Assembly (NCBI GenBank): GCA_002421905.1
Contig: DISK01000005.1
Coordinates: forward strand, 94,434 to 158,433
DNA length: 64,000 nt
Reading direction: 5' to 3'
Origin: Micavibrio sp. UBA6212
GTDB taxonomy: Bacteria > Pseudomonadota > Alphaproteobacteria > Micavibrionales > Micavibrionaceae
The position numbers were made by a program, and so were the translations under genes. This document shows positions 1 to 8,662 of the stretch, piece after piece (position 1 is the stretch's first letter; every line of letters starts with the position of its first letter). The notes under the pieces are model-generated. The model was not told the DNA's origin. It saw only the letters and a program-made list of their open reading frames with translations, and did not search any database.

Positions 1-164
1 GCGGGATTGCAAGACATGGCCCCAATTGTATCAAATTTATGCGTCACCAAACAGGTTCTGGCACCCATCCGTGCAGAAGCCGCGGCAGCTTCACACCCCG
101 CGTGGCCACCACCAATCACAATCACATCAAATGAAAAAACGTCAGAACCCATCGGCACATGCAT
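1..164 (-). CDS. mnmG: MnmG (GidA) tRNA uridine modification enzyme, N-terminus only
   Basis: About 54 codons from the start are present and the rest lies beyond the left edge. The residues show the FAD-binding dinucleotide motif VIGGGHAGCEAAAASARMG and the MSCNPA stretch typical of MnmG/GidA. With MnmE, this flavoprotein installs the carboxymethylaminomethyl group on U34 of certain tRNAs in the cytoplasm. Two in-frame ATG codons lie five codons apart; I used the upstream one, and the downstream one (start at base 152) is equally possible. A perfect DnaA box lies just upstream. Family identity is very secure. Confidence 0.93.
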   Translation of the reverse strand, partial: MHVPMGSDVFSFDVIVIGGGHAGCEAAAASARMGARTCLVTHKFDTIGAMSCNP

Positions 165-201
165 CACAAAAAATAATTCAAGCGCTCCTTGTACAGGATT
201 C

Positions 202-210
202 TGTGGATAA
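202..210 (-). promoter_or_regulatory. Perfect consensus DnaA box upstream of mnmG
   Basis: The plus strand reads TGTGGATAA, the complement of the high-affinity DnaA box TTATCCACA. It lies in the otherwise featureless gap between the end of the receiver gene and the mnmG start. It is single, so a regulatory DnaA site or a chance match is more likely than a second origin. Confidence 0.45.
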
Positions 211-279
211 AATGCAATTTTTTTCGGAACCAAGACCCAGCCAGATAAGCCCGCACAACATCATGAACAATGGATGCAA

Positions 280-696
280 TCAGATAGCGGAAAAATAGCT
301 ACCTTGCGTATGCACAACCTTCAAGATCTTGTGATAAAGTTCTTCAAGCGGAACAGGCTTTAATAAATATGCAGAAATGCCGGAATCTTTGGCAAAGACG
401 ATAGATTCCTCATCATTTCTAGCAGAAACCATAATAAAGGGCTGTTCAGGAACCTTTGTTCTCATTCTTTGTAACAACTCCGAACCAGAAATTTCGGGCA
501 TGTTCCAATCACACAAAACCAGACCTTTCCATTCTCTTTGAGCATCAAAGAAATCCAGAGCCTCTTGCCCTTTCGAATATTGGTGAATGCTACCAACGCC
601 CAGCTCAGCCAGAAAAGTTGATAAAATATCCAGTGAATGAATGTCATCATCCACCAGCAATACCTGCAAATTCGGAAATTTTTCCCCCAGATTCAT
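280..696 (-). CDS. Stand-alone CheY-like response regulator receiver protein
   Basis: A 138-residue single receiver domain with no output domain. Visible receiver residues are the acidic cluster VDDD near the N-terminus, the phospho-acceptor Asp in LCDWNMPEISG, the Ser switch position in MVSARND, and the conserved Lys-Pro in YLLKPVP. The start is the ATG preceded by a strong GGGGGAGG ribosome site; an upstream in-frame start lacks one. The gene follows aroE on the same strand after a 144-nt AT-rich gap, so it probably has its own promoter. Such proteins relay phosphate or bind targets, but no partner kinase is adjacent and the pathway cannot be named. Confidence 0.88.
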   Translation of the reverse strand: MNLGEKFPNLQVLLVDDDIHSLDILSTFLAELGVGSIHQYSKGQEALDFFDAQREWKGLVLCDWNMPEISGSELLQRMRTKVPEQPFIMVSARNDEESIVFAKDSGISAYLLKPVPLEELYHKILKVVHTQGSYFSAI

Positions 697-840
697 AGAA
701 AACCTCCCCCAGAAGCAATCCAAATCAAATAGGCCTAATTTTTTATATAATCTTTTATAGACCCTATACTTAAGTTTACATAAATTAGATAAAAATAAAG
801 TTAAAACTTATCTGTGTAGAAAAGCCCTATCAAATAAAAA

Positions 841-1683
841 TCAGGCTGCATTTAATAATAAGTTGCGCAGATCATCCGTAACCTCCGGAGACTTCCCAAA
901 CCAGACCTCAAAGCCGGGTCTTGCCTGATGCAGTAACATCCCAATCCCCGTGACAATGCGTAAGCCTGTCCCTTGCGCTTGCCTTAAAAGATCAGTCATC
1001 AACGGCACATAAACGATGTCACAAACAAGTAATTCTGGGTCAGCATACTTCAAATCAATTATAAGGGGCGGCTGCCCTACCATCCCCAAAGAAGTCGTGT
1101 TTATAAATAAACCGGCATTTCGAACCAAGAAATCCCGTTCATCCCAATCTGCACTTGTAACACCAAATTCCTGCGCCAGAGCCTCTGCCCTATCCTTTGT
1201 CCGGTTACAAATAATGATTTCAGGGCAATTTTGCTCTATCAAAGCACAAACAATTGAACGAGCCGCTCCACCAGCCCCCAGAATCACAGCCGGTTTCCGA
1301 GAAAAATCAAAATTTCTGACTGAATCTCTGATATTGTGAATAAATCCAAACCCGTCCGTATTTGCTCCAAATAGCGTACCATCCGCACGAACAATAACCG
1401 TATTCACCGCCCCAATCTTTTCTGCCTCTGGGCTAAGCTCCGAACAGAGCTTCAAAATAGTCTGCTTATGCGGAATGGTGACATTAAAACCCTGAATACC
1501 TTCTTTTATCAGATGATCCACATCACGAGCGAGATTTTCAGGAGCAATGTCATAGCGCGAATAATCTCCTGCAATACCGTACTTCTTCAGCCAATAACCA
1601 TGGATGAGTGGGGATTTGCTATGTCCAATCGGGTGGCCAATAACACCCGCCTTGATAAGGACTGTTCCATCCGTTCTATTCAC
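841..1683 (-). CDS. aroE: Shikimate dehydrogenase
   Basis: A 280-residue protein that reduces 3-dehydroshikimate to shikimate with NADPH in aromatic amino-acid synthesis. The N-terminal substrate domain has GVIGHPIGHSKSPLIHGYW and the catalytic Lys in NVTIPHK. The Rossmann part has GAGGAARS and the NADP-favouring NRT motif, and the C-terminus has the usual GIGMLLHQA. I chose the GTG start, which overlaps the ppsR stop by 8 nt; an in-frame TTG seven codons upstream would lengthen the overlap to 29 nt. The ROK kinase, ppsR and aroE genes overlap in sequence and are probably one transcript. Length matches the family. Confidence 0.95.
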   Translation of the reverse strand: MNRTDGTVLIKAGVIGHPIGHSKSPLIHGYWLKKYGIAGDYSRYDIAPENLARDVDHLIKEGIQGFNVTIPHKQTILKLCSELSPEAEKIGAVNTVIVRADGTLFGANTDGFGFIHNIRDSVRNFDFSRKPAVILGAGGAARSIVCALIEQNCPEIIICNRTKDRAEALAQEFGVTSADWDERDFLVRNAGLFINTTSLGMVGQPPLIIDLKYADPELLVCDIVYVPLMTDLLRQAQGTGLRIVTGIGMLLHQARPGFEVWFGKSPEVTDDLRNLLLNAA

Positions 1684-2518
1684 GATCCATCTCTCTTCCC
1701 TCAAGCCTGATTTGCAACAACACCATAATCTCTGCGGCTGTTTCTTCTACCGATCGTTTCGTAACATCTATAATAGGCCATCCATTTGTGCGGAAAAATT
1801 TTCTAGCCCATAAAACTTCTTCTTCAACTTTCTCCGGATCAATATATCGATTGCGTGGAAGATGAGACCGCTCATCAATTTTCAAACGCGAAGTTCGTAA
1901 CTGGATTAAACGATCGGCCGATTCAGTTAACCCAACAAATAAGGGTTTCGAGAGAGAGAGAATATGCTCAGGAAAAGGAACCTCTGGAACCAATGGAATA
2001 TTCGCCGCCCGAATGCCGTGACGCGCCAGATAGATGCAAGTGGGTGTTTTGGATGTCCGAGAGACACCAACCAGAATAACATCAGCGCTCTCAATACCGT
2101 CAACGCTCTGCCCATCATCAAATCCCATAGCAAAGTCGATAGCTTCCATACGCTCGAAATACAGATCATCAAGCTTGTGCTGAAGTCCGGGCCGCAGCAT
2201 TGGTTCCTGTTTCAAATAGGAAGACAGGCCATTGATAATAGGAGCCATAACCGCAACACATTGAAGACCTAGCAAATGGCAGGCTTCCTCCAGACGCAAG
2301 ATCAAGGCATTATCCATCAGCGTATAAAAAACAATTCCCCCGTGATCTTCCAGATTTCTGATCACCCGATCAAGCTGCTTATCGGATCTAACCTGCGGCC
2401 ATAATTTCTGATGCACCTTCCCTATATGAAATTGCGAGATCGCGGCCTCTGCCAGACCTTGCAACGTACCACCAGTCGCATCCGATACCAGATGCACATA
2501 TATGTTATCTTTAAGCAT
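1676..2518 (-). CDS. ppsR: Pyruvate phosphate dikinase / PEP synthase regulatory protein (DUF299)
   Basis: A 280-residue DUF299-family protein. The family is a bifunctional ADP-dependent kinase and Pi-dependent phosphorylase that switches pyruvate phosphate dikinase or PEP synthase off and on. The N-terminal VHLVSDATGGTLQGLAEAA and the P-loop-like GVSRTSKTPTCIYLA are diagnostic. The ATG lies inside the last codons of the kinase gene upstream (ATGCTTAA overlap), which suggests translational coupling. In many alphaproteobacteria this gene sits next to the replication origin; here it is about 9 kb away. Which of the two target enzymes the cell has cannot be seen. Confidence 0.93.
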   Translation of the reverse strand: MLKDNIYVHLVSDATGGTLQGLAEAAISQFHIGKVHQKLWPQVRSDKQLDRVIRNLEDHGGIVFYTLMDNALILRLEEACHLLGLQCVAVMAPIINGLSSYLKQEPMLRPGLQHKLDDLYFERMEAIDFAMGFDDGQSVDGIESADVILVGVSRTSKTPTCIYLARHGIRAANIPLVPEVPFPEHILSLSKPLFVGLTESADRLIQLRTSRLKIDERSHLPRNRYIDPEKVEEEVLWARKFFRTNGWPIIDVTKRSVEETAAEIMVLLQIRLEGREMDRE

Positions 2519-3548
2519 CACGTCCCCATAACCACGCAGCTCCCCGCACACCGGAAGAATCTCCAAAACGCGCAGGAACAATTTTTGTATCAACACGATC
2601 CGAGAAAATATACTTGTCCCAAATTCGGGGAACTTGCTCGTAAAGATTGGCAACGTTACTCATCCCGCCGCCAACGATGATAATATCAGGATCAAAAATA
2701 TCAATTACTCCTGCAACTGAACGCGCAAAACGGTCATAATAACGATCAAGAGCAGCAAGGGCTTTAGCCTCCCCTGTCTGCGCCGCAGCCACAATATCAT
2801 GCGTCGAAAGATCTTCCCCAGTAACACGGAAATAATCCGCCTTGAACGCTGGGCCAGATATCCACTTTTCGATGCATCCGCGTTTACCACAATAACATTG
2901 ATGCCCCGGAAACTCTGCCAGAACAGAGTCATGGACAAAGTATGAAATATTTTCTTTGTGCCTATAAATGTGGGATATTTTCTCTGCTGGATCATCACCA
3001 TGATCAAAGAAATTAAAATGTTTTGCCGCAATTTCTTCGGAAGGTAAAAATACTTTCGGCAAAGGTAACGGATTATGTCCCCATTCACCACCAATCCCGT
3101 TCAGACCTGAAATCGGCTTTCCATCAACAACCAAACCACCGCCGCAACCAGTGCCAACAATAATGGCAAAAACACTATTATATCCTTCACCGGCGCCATC
3201 AGTCGCCTCGGATAATGCCAGACAATTTGCGTCATTCTCAATCCTCACCGGACGATTCAGCCTTGCTGCCAGATCATGATCTAGCGGACGACCATTCAAC
3301 CATGTCGAATTTGCATTCTTAACCAGCCCAGTCACGCCTGACACTGTTCCGGGAATACCAATACCAACCGTTCCGGTTTGATCCATTTCCTTTTCGGCTT
3401 CATCAATCAAACGGACGATGTTGTCGAGCGTATCTTCATATATATTTTGAGGGGACGGAACGCGCTTGCGGTACAGTTCCTTACCATTTCCAGCATGAAG
3501 GCAGATAATCTCTGTTTTTGTACCACCCAGATCAATACCAATACGCAT
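2511..3548 (-). CDS. ROK-family sugar kinase (fructokinase/N-acetylglucosamine kinase type) with an insertion
   Basis: The N-terminal phosphate-binding motif IGIDLGGTKTEI, catalytic IENDANCLALSEA, GTGCGGG, the GGEWGHNP segment, the zinc-binding CYCGKRGCIEKW and the C-terminal GDSSGVRGAAWLW identify a ROK kinase, closest in motif spelling to E. coli Mak-type fructokinase. The protein is 345 residues against about 300 for the family. The excess is an insertion of roughly 35-40 residues between GHNPLPLPK and the zinc motif. It starts at the ATG before RIGIDLGG, with GAAAGGA upstream. It is the first gene of the kinase-ppsR-aroE run. Substrate is not decided by sequence alone. Confidence 0.88.
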   Translation of the reverse strand: MRIGIDLGGTKTEIICLHAGNGKELYRKRVPSPQNIYEDTLDNIVRLIDEAEKEMDQTGTVGIGIPGTVSGVTGLVKNANSTWLNGRPLDHDLAARLNRPVRIENDANCLALSEATDGAGEGYNSVFAIIVGTGCGGGLVVDGKPISGLNGIGGEWGHNPLPLPKVFLPSEEIAAKHFNFFDHGDDPAEKISHIYRHKENISYFVHDSVLAEFPGHQCYCGKRGCIEKWISGPAFKADYFRVTGEDLSTHDIVAAAQTGEAKALAALDRYYDRFARSVAGVIDIFDPDIIIVGGGMSNVANLYEQVPRIWDKYIFSDRVDTKIVPARFGDSSGVRGAAWLWGRDA

Positions 3549-3722
3549 CCTTGAAAATCCTTTCAAATTCCATTTTGCAAACAATTTGAGATATTTTTTA
3601 GAAAACTACCAGATAAAATCGAAACGAAAATATTTGTCATATCAATTGTTTCGTGGTGAAATAAAACTGTAAGCCGGATTAACCGGCAAAAAAAACGGTT
3701 CTGTGAAGTTTGGGTGGGAAGA

Positions 3723-4169
3723 ATGAAACAACAGGTATCTTATGGTGCGCTCGCACCAAAAAAATTGTTCAAAAACTTTTTACTGATGTGGTTTGGCATC
3801 ATTACCTTTGTCATTGCAATTGCGGTGATCTTTTCCCCCAACTCGGCAAAAGCCGACACCTATTTGCCTCTCGCGAACCTTGTCAGGGTTTCAGCTCCGG
3901 CAGAAATTTCAGAATTCAGCGGACAAACTTCACCGGCTTTGGTCGAGGAAAAATGTCAGTCTTACCTCAGCCCCATGAAAAAGACTGATCGTCATCTTGA
4001 ACAATACAAGATGACATCCCCGTCCAAAATAACCAGTCGGAACCGGCGCAATGCCGGAATAGGGGATCACTCTGTCATAAAAGCCATCACAGCTTACAGA
4101 CAGTGCGCACGTAATGTTGCACTCGAACAGCTCGCAAAAAACCAGATTATAAGGTCCCCCGCTTTATAA
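3723..4169 (+). CDS. Unknown membrane or secreted protein
   Basis: A 148-residue protein of no family I recognise. Residues about 19-41 form a hydrophobic helix followed by NSAKADTY, so it is either exported with cleavage after AKA or anchored. The remainder is polar and basic and includes three Cys. GGGAAGA just upstream of the ATG is the ribosome site. It is the first plus-strand gene in a minus-strand neighbourhood, divergent from the sugar kinase, and is followed by a strong GC-rich inverted repeat. Confidence 0.6.
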   Translation: MKQQVSYGALAPKKLFKNFLLMWFGIITFVIAIAVIFSPNSAKADTYLPLANLVRVSAPAEISEFSGQTSPALVEEKCQSYLSPMKKTDRHLEQYKMTSPSKITSRNRRNAGIGDHSVIKAITAYRQCARNVALEQLAKNQIIRSPAL

Positions 4170-4200
4170 TCAGGAGACAGAATGTACCCCGCCACCTCTG

Positions 4201-4227
4201 CAAATCCCCGCCGCCCCAGCGGGGATT
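4201..4227 (+). terminator. GC-rich inverted repeat, weak terminator candidate
   Basis: AAATCCCCGC and GCGGGGATTT form a 10-bp perfect stem around a 7-nt loop, 31 nt after the upstream gene. The T run after the stem is short, so termination efficiency is doubtful. The symmetry would also act on the opposite strand. Confidence 0.45.
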
Positions 4228-4288
4228 TGTGCATATCAAAGACTTAAGCTACACTTCCCAAACAATACTTGGGGAAATCAAAGCAGAC

Positions 4289-4834
4289 ATGAAGAGCGTT
4301 ATACTCATCACAACTGGCGGAACAATAGATGCCGATCCATACCCCGAAAATCCTGCAGACGCCCCGTTCAATGCCAGTTTTTCACAAACAGCATCGACAG
4401 CCGCCAAAGAACTTTCAGAGATTATTTCAAAAGAACATCCTGACATCGTCTGCAATCATATTGCCTATAGTGCAAAAGACAGCAAGAACATCACTGACGA
4501 GGACATAAAAAAAATCGCCACTCTGATCCTCCAACATTTCAAGGAAACTCCTGACCGGATCTTGATCACCTGTGGAACAGACCGCATCTGTGAGATCTCA
4601 CAAAAAATAAAAGAGTATCTCCCCGATCTGCCCTGTCCTGTAATTTTCACAGGGGCTTTGATCCCGTTAGCCAACGGCGCAATTTCGGATGGTACAAACA
4701 ACCTCGAGCAAGCGCTTTTCACAAAGCCTGATGCAAAAGCAGATATTTATATTGCAATCGACGGGTTCTTTACCGATCCCCGCCTGATCTACAAAGATTT
4801 CCAACAAAGGAAATTTGTCCCGAAAGAAGCCTAA
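4289..4834 (+). CDS. Single-domain asparaginase-like protein
   Basis: A 181-residue protein matching only the N-terminal domain of type I/II L-asparaginases. It keeps ITTGGTIDA with the first catalytic Thr, the Thr-Asp pair in CGTDRI, and TGALIPLANGAISDGTNNL. The C-terminal domain of the usual roughly 330-residue enzyme is absent, and the position aligning with the second-triad Lys (DKPVV in E. coli AnsB) appears to be Cys in PCPVIF. Activity is therefore uncertain. The ATG next to KSVILITTGG was chosen over an upstream GTG. Its stop codon overlaps the stop codon of the convergent yggS. Confidence 0.7.
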   Translation: MKSVILITTGGTIDADPYPENPADAPFNASFSQTASTAAKELSEIISKEHPDIVCNHIAYSAKDSKNITDEDIKKIATLILQHFKETPDRILITCGTDRICEISQKIKEYLPDLPCPVIFTGALIPLANGAISDGTNNLEQALFTKPDAKADIYIAIDGFFTDPRLIYKDFQQRKFVPKEA

Positions 4835-5463
4835 ATGCGCTCTCCGAATAAAGCACTGCCGACACGGACATAAGTCGCGCCAAGCGCAATAGCCTGCTTG
4901 TAATCCGCACTCATTCCCATACTAAGATTTGAAAATCCATGGCGCATCGCCAATTTGCGCAGCAACGCAAAATAAAGCCCTGCCGGTTCATCTGCGGGCG
5001 GCACACACATCAATCCATCTATATGCATATTCTGTTGGGCAGCATATCGCAATAAATCCACCAAATCTTGCGGCAAGACTCCAGATTTCTGAGGCTCTTC
5101 TCCAATATTGACCTGCACAAAAAAACGAGGTGTTTTATTCTGTTTGTTGCACTCTTTCACCAACGCATCAACTAAAGCCGGACGATCCACTGTTTCAATC
5201 ACATCAAATAACGCAACAGCCTCTTTGACCTTATTGGTCTGTAAGGGCCCGATCAAATGTAGCTCCAAATCCGGATAGACGGCACGCCGATCTTGCCAAT
5301 GGGTCAGAGCTTCCTGCACACGGTTTTCACCAAAAACCCGCAATCCTGCGTCCAGCGCTTCTTGAATTTTCTCATCCGGTTGAAATTTGGAGACTGCCAC
5401 AAGGCAAACGCCCCCCGCAATATTTTTGCGAAGGGCGTCCAAATTTTCTAGAATGCTCGCCAT
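4831..5463 (-). CDS. YggS/PROSC-family PLP homeostasis protein
   Basis: A 210-residue fold-III PLP-binding protein that binds and buffers pyridoxal phosphate in the cytoplasm and has no known catalytic role. Diagnostic segments are LVAVSKFQP with the PLP Lys, FGENRVQEA, LHLIGPLQTNK, VNIGEEPQKSG, LSMGMSADY and VRVGSALFGER at the C-terminus. The start ATG is 3 nt after the rho stop, so the two are likely cotranscribed. Its own stop overlaps that of the convergent asparaginase-like gene. Length is normal for the family. Confidence 0.94.
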   Translation of the reverse strand: MASILENLDALRKNIAGGVCLVAVSKFQPDEKIQEALDAGLRVFGENRVQEALTHWQDRRAVYPDLELHLIGPLQTNKVKEAVALFDVIETVDRPALVDALVKECNKQNKTPRFFVQVNIGEEPQKSGVLPQDLVDLLRYAAQQNMHIDGLMCVPPADEPAGLYFALLRKLAMRHGFSNLSMGMSADYKQAIALGATYVRVGSALFGERI

Positions 5464-5466
5464 GGA

Positions 5467-6723
5467 TTACTGATTCATAGATTGGAAGAAATCCTCGTTG
5501 GACTTGGTATCTTTGAGTTTGTCCAACAGGAATTCGACAGCGTCCACGGTTCCCATCGGGTTGAGAATCCGGCGCAACAACCACATTTTCTGCAAGGTTT
5601 CCTTTGGCACCAGCAATTCTTCCTTACGGGTACCTGATTTCTGTATATCAATGGCAGGGAAGACGCGCTTATCGGCAATTTTGCGATCAAGGACAATCTC
5701 GGAGTTACCGGTTCCTTTGAATTCTTCAAAGATCACTTCATCCATCCGGCTACCTGTATCAATCAAGGCCGTCGCAATAATAGTTAGCGACCCACCTTGT
5801 TCAATGTTACGAGCTGCACCAAAGAAACGTTTCGGACGTTGCAGCGCGTTGGCATCCACACCACCGGTCAAAACTTTACCAGATGATGGGACAACTGTGT
5901 TATAGGCACGCGCCAGACGGGTAATCGAGTCGAGCAAGATTACCACATCGCGCTTATGTTCAACCAGACGTTTGGCCTTTTCCATGACCATTTCAGCCAC
6001 CTGAACGTGACGCGCGGCCGGTTCATCAAATGTTGAAGACACGACTTCTCCGCGAACGGAACGCGCCATATCGGTTACTTCCTCTGGGCGCTCATCAATC
6101 AGCAGAACGATTAGATATGCATCCGGGTGATTACAGGCGATCGAATGGGCAATATCCTGCAGCATAACCGTTTTACCAACACGCGGTGGCGCAACAATCA
6201 AGGCCCGTTGCCCGAACCCTAACGGCGAGGTCAACTCGATGACGCGTTGGGTATTGTTCTTCTTTGTAGGGTCTAGAAGCTCCAGATTGATCTTGCGCTC
6301 TGGATAAAGCGGGGTCAAATTGTCAAAATTAATGCGATGGCGCAATTTTTCTGGCGCTTCATCATTAATACGGTCAACTTTCAACAGAGCAAAATAACGT
6401 TCAGACTCCTTCGGGGCCCGAATGCCACCCTCGACAATATCCCCTGTCCGTAAACCAAAACGGCGAACTTGCGATGGGGACACATAGATATCATCTGGCC
6501 CGGGTAAATAGTTTTCTTCGGGAGAGCGCAAGAACCCGAAACCATCCTGTAAAACCTCCAGAACTCCAGCTCCAGCAATGGGAACATCCTGTTCGGCCAA
6601 ACGTTTCAACACGGCGAACATAATGTCCTGCTTACGCATTGTGCTGCAATTTTCGATCTCCAGCTCTTCGGCAAATGCCAGCAATTCCGCGGGAGAGCGG
6701 GTTTTCAAATCCTGAAGATTCAT
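5467..6723 (-). CDS. rho: Transcription termination factor Rho
   Basis: A 418-residue RNA-dependent ATPase/translocase that ends transcription at rut sites. It has the N-terminal helical domain starting MNLQDLKTRS, the cold-shock-like primary RNA site with GFGFLRSPEENY, Walker A in PPRVGKTVMLQ, Walker B in VVILLDSITRLARAYN, the Q-loop region LTGGVDANAL, and the conserved C-terminus. The start was placed at MNLQ, which gives the normal family length. The 361 nt upstream hold no clear gene and may be a leader, since rho is autoregulated through its leader in other bacteria. Confidence 0.97.
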   Translation of the reverse strand: MNLQDLKTRSPAELLAFAEELEIENCSTMRKQDIMFAVLKRLAEQDVPIAGAGVLEVLQDGFGFLRSPEENYLPGPDDIYVSPSQVRRFGLRTGDIVEGGIRAPKESERYFALLKVDRINDEAPEKLRHRINFDNLTPLYPERKINLELLDPTKKNNTQRVIELTSPLGFGQRALIVAPPRVGKTVMLQDIAHSIACNHPDAYLIVLLIDERPEEVTDMARSVRGEVVSSTFDEPAARHVQVAEMVMEKAKRLVEHKRDVVILLDSITRLARAYNTVVPSSGKVLTGGVDANALQRPKRFFGAARNIEQGGSLTIIATALIDTGSRMDEVIFEEFKGTGNSEIVLDRKIADKRVFPAIDIQKSGTRKEELLVPKETLQKMWLLRRILNPMGTVDAVEFLLDKLKDTKSNEDFFQSMNQ

Positions 6724-6807
6724 GTGTTTCTCGTCATCATTATGGTTAAGGGGGGTTGTAAGAGCCCTCAAAGCGCAATCTTTACAGATCCGTTGGGGCG
6801 GGAGAAT

Positions 6808-6972
6808 TCATCCGGTTGAATAAAACTGTCTATCGTATGGGTTAATAAAAACAAACGTGCTGGAAAACTTTTCTTGAATATGCCTCTGTAGAATTCTGTT
6901 CCTTTTGGGACAGATCGCACGAAACCACTCGTGAGGAAAATCAAAAAGAGCCTCAAATGTCAGGGATTTCAT
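6808..6972 (-). other. Doubtful 54-codon reading frame in the rho leader region
   Basis: The 361-nt space between rho and the divergent unknown gene contains an ATG frame that would give a 54-residue basic/aromatic peptide starting MKSLTFEALF, with AAGGA about 14 nt upstream. A second frame overlaps it. Neither matches anything I know. It may be a leader peptide, a small gene or chance. I see no convincing hairpin or operator here. Confidence 0.2.
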
Positions 6973-7084
6973 AAAGACACAATCCTTATACAAGTCTATC
7001 AGATAAGTGTCAATAAATTCTTGCTATGATTGATAAATTGGATTATAAATTTGCATAATAAAAATAGAAAACAGGTTGGTCAAA

Positions 7085-7918
7085 ATGTCAAACACACACA
7101 AAGGGCCCCACGGGCTTACCTCCCAATCTACATTAGAAGAATCCCCAGAGAGAGATTCTAGTAAAAAATCGCCCCCTTATTATTTCTCTGATGAAACAGA
7201 GAATGCTGATTTTCTGTCAAAACTGGATATCGGCGAGAGAACTTTTTACATTGCCTTAGATAATACTGCACTTTTGCTCGCAGAGCTATTTGAACGACAG
7301 ATTCCAGAGGGGCTCCCATTCCACATGCCAAATTTCACAGTGGGAGAAGATTTCAAAGAAACCGTCGGTGAAGAAGACAACAACAATGAGTTTGCCGTGA
7401 CTTTCTCCATAAACTCCGGCACAGAAACAGAGCGAATAGAGACTTGGAAAGCATTGGACAAGTTTGTTCAACAACTCCAAAAAGCATCTTCAGACTATTC
7501 CGAAGAAATGGCTGTAGATGACGAACTTCAAGTCATAGTAGATGCTAGAAAACTTGAGGTATCCTTATCCGCGACTACCGTCGAATACGCACTCGAAATC
7601 ACAAGGATCCTATCTGGCCGGCTTGAGATAGAAAGTTACGATGACAAACAGACAAGATATGCCATTGAGAGGAAGGGTGGAAAGTCACTACAAGAGATTT
7701 TTCAGGGATTAAACCTTGATGACGATCAGCGGGATGCCCACTTGAGATACATGCCACCAAAACCATATTTATCCGTTGCGGAAGCATTTTGTACGGCGCA
7801 TTCTATTGCAACAGAGTATCCTGACAACGGCATCCAAGGCTCTTTCGACCGTATTGAGGCCCAAATCTCTCAGGCCTATGGTGTTCCCGCAGGTAATCCA
7901 AGATATAGTCTTCACTAA
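7085..7918 (+). CDS. Unknown cytoplasmic protein
   Basis: A 277-residue acidic protein with no signal peptide or membrane helix and no motif I recognise. The first 40 residues are Ser/Pro/Glu-rich and probably disordered, followed by predicted mixed alpha/beta sequence. The ATG follows a weak AGG-type site; an in-frame TTG lies three codons upstream. It is followed after 18 nt by a second unknown gene on the same strand, and the pair is probably cotranscribed. Both stand against the dominant strand of this region. Confidence 0.6.
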   Translation: MSNTHKGPHGLTSQSTLEESPERDSSKKSPPYYFSDETENADFLSKLDIGERTFYIALDNTALLLAELFERQIPEGLPFHMPNFTVGEDFKETVGEEDNNNEFAVTFSINSGTETERIETWKALDKFVQQLQKASSDYSEEMAVDDELQVIVDARKLEVSLSATTVEYALEITRILSGRLEIESYDDKQTRYAIERKGGKSLQEIFQGLNLDDDQRDAHLRYMPPKPYLSVAEAFCTAHSIATEYPDNGIQGSFDRIEAQISQAYGVPAGNPRYSLH

Positions 7919-7936
7919 TTAGGATTAATTTTTGTA

Positions 7937-8662
7937 ATGACGACCTTTGTTGCTAGCGAATATAAAGCTGAAGAGCCCCAATTTTCAATGATTGTTTATC
8001 AATTTGGCTTGGCCGCCGCAAAGCGTCGCGAAGGATATAAGGGATTTGGATCAGCCATCAGCCATGCTTTTCGTGAAATTATTGGAACATATGCTTTTTT
8101 ATCTGATTTAGAAAAAGAGAAAATCGAGATTAAGATCGAAGGAACTCCAAACTGGAAGCCTGCAACACTTATCCTCTCTGTATCTCACGATGATGCAAAA
8201 AGATCCCTTGAATATGCCACAATCAAATTTCTTGAGGAGCTAAATCTCTCAATAGAAAACAACGCTCAAGACGCCTATCTGACCCCAGAGATATACTCAC
8301 ATTCGCAGCAACACTTTATTACAGTCCAGACACCATGGGCGGTCATCAAGATGCTAAATGATTTCATTTATAACCATGCCGGTTTTTTCAGTCTGGATGA
8401 TCAAACATTAAACCTGTCTGAAAGATTTCTGGATGATTGCCCTTCCAGAAATCCAACCTTTACAGAGTTACATGACAAAACCTTTATAGCCCTGCCACCA
8501 ATCACACTGGCCTCCCCACATTTGGCCAATAAATACGCGCAAGCTCTCGAGAAAACGGAAAAACGCAACTTGGTAAACGTCTCTCCTTTATATCTGGAAG
8601 CACTTTTGAATCAGGTGACCGGACATCTGACATCTGATCATCCGCAGTTCCAGATCCACTAG
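7937..8662 (+). CDS. Unknown cytoplasmic protein, second of a pair
   Basis: A 241-residue soluble protein without a recognisable domain. It has a basic stretch (AAKRREGYKGFG) near residue 35 and no membrane segment. AGGA lies upstream of the ATG. It is paired with the preceding unknown gene. Its TAG overlaps the stop of the convergent hemJ (shared CTAG). I saw no sequence similarity between the two members of the pair, so duplication is not indicated. Confidence 0.6.
   Translation: MTTFVASEYKAEEPQFSMIVYQFGLAAAKRREGYKGFGSAISHAFREIIGTYAFLSDLEKEKIEIKIEGTPNWKPATLILSVSHDDAKRSLEYATIKFLEELNLSIENNAQDAYLTPEIYSHSQQHFITVQTPWAVIKMLNDFIYNHAGFFSLDDQTLNLSERFLDDCPSRNPTFTELHDKTFIALPPITLASPHLANKYAQALEKTEKRNLVNVSPLYLEALLNQVTGHLTSDHPQFQIH

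Noticed and set aside
165..279. Short minus-strand reading frame upstream of mnmG
   Set aside because: A stop-free run leads toward mnmG but is in a different frame, has no start with a ribosome site, and matches nothing.
3671..3685. GCCGG-ATTAA-CCGGC hairpin as a terminator
   Set aside because: It is followed by A residues on the plus strand and has no T run on the minus strand in the correct place.
6768..6956. Second reading frame in the rho leader region
   Set aside because: It overlaps another frame on the same strand and neither shows a strong ribosome site or recognisable protein features.
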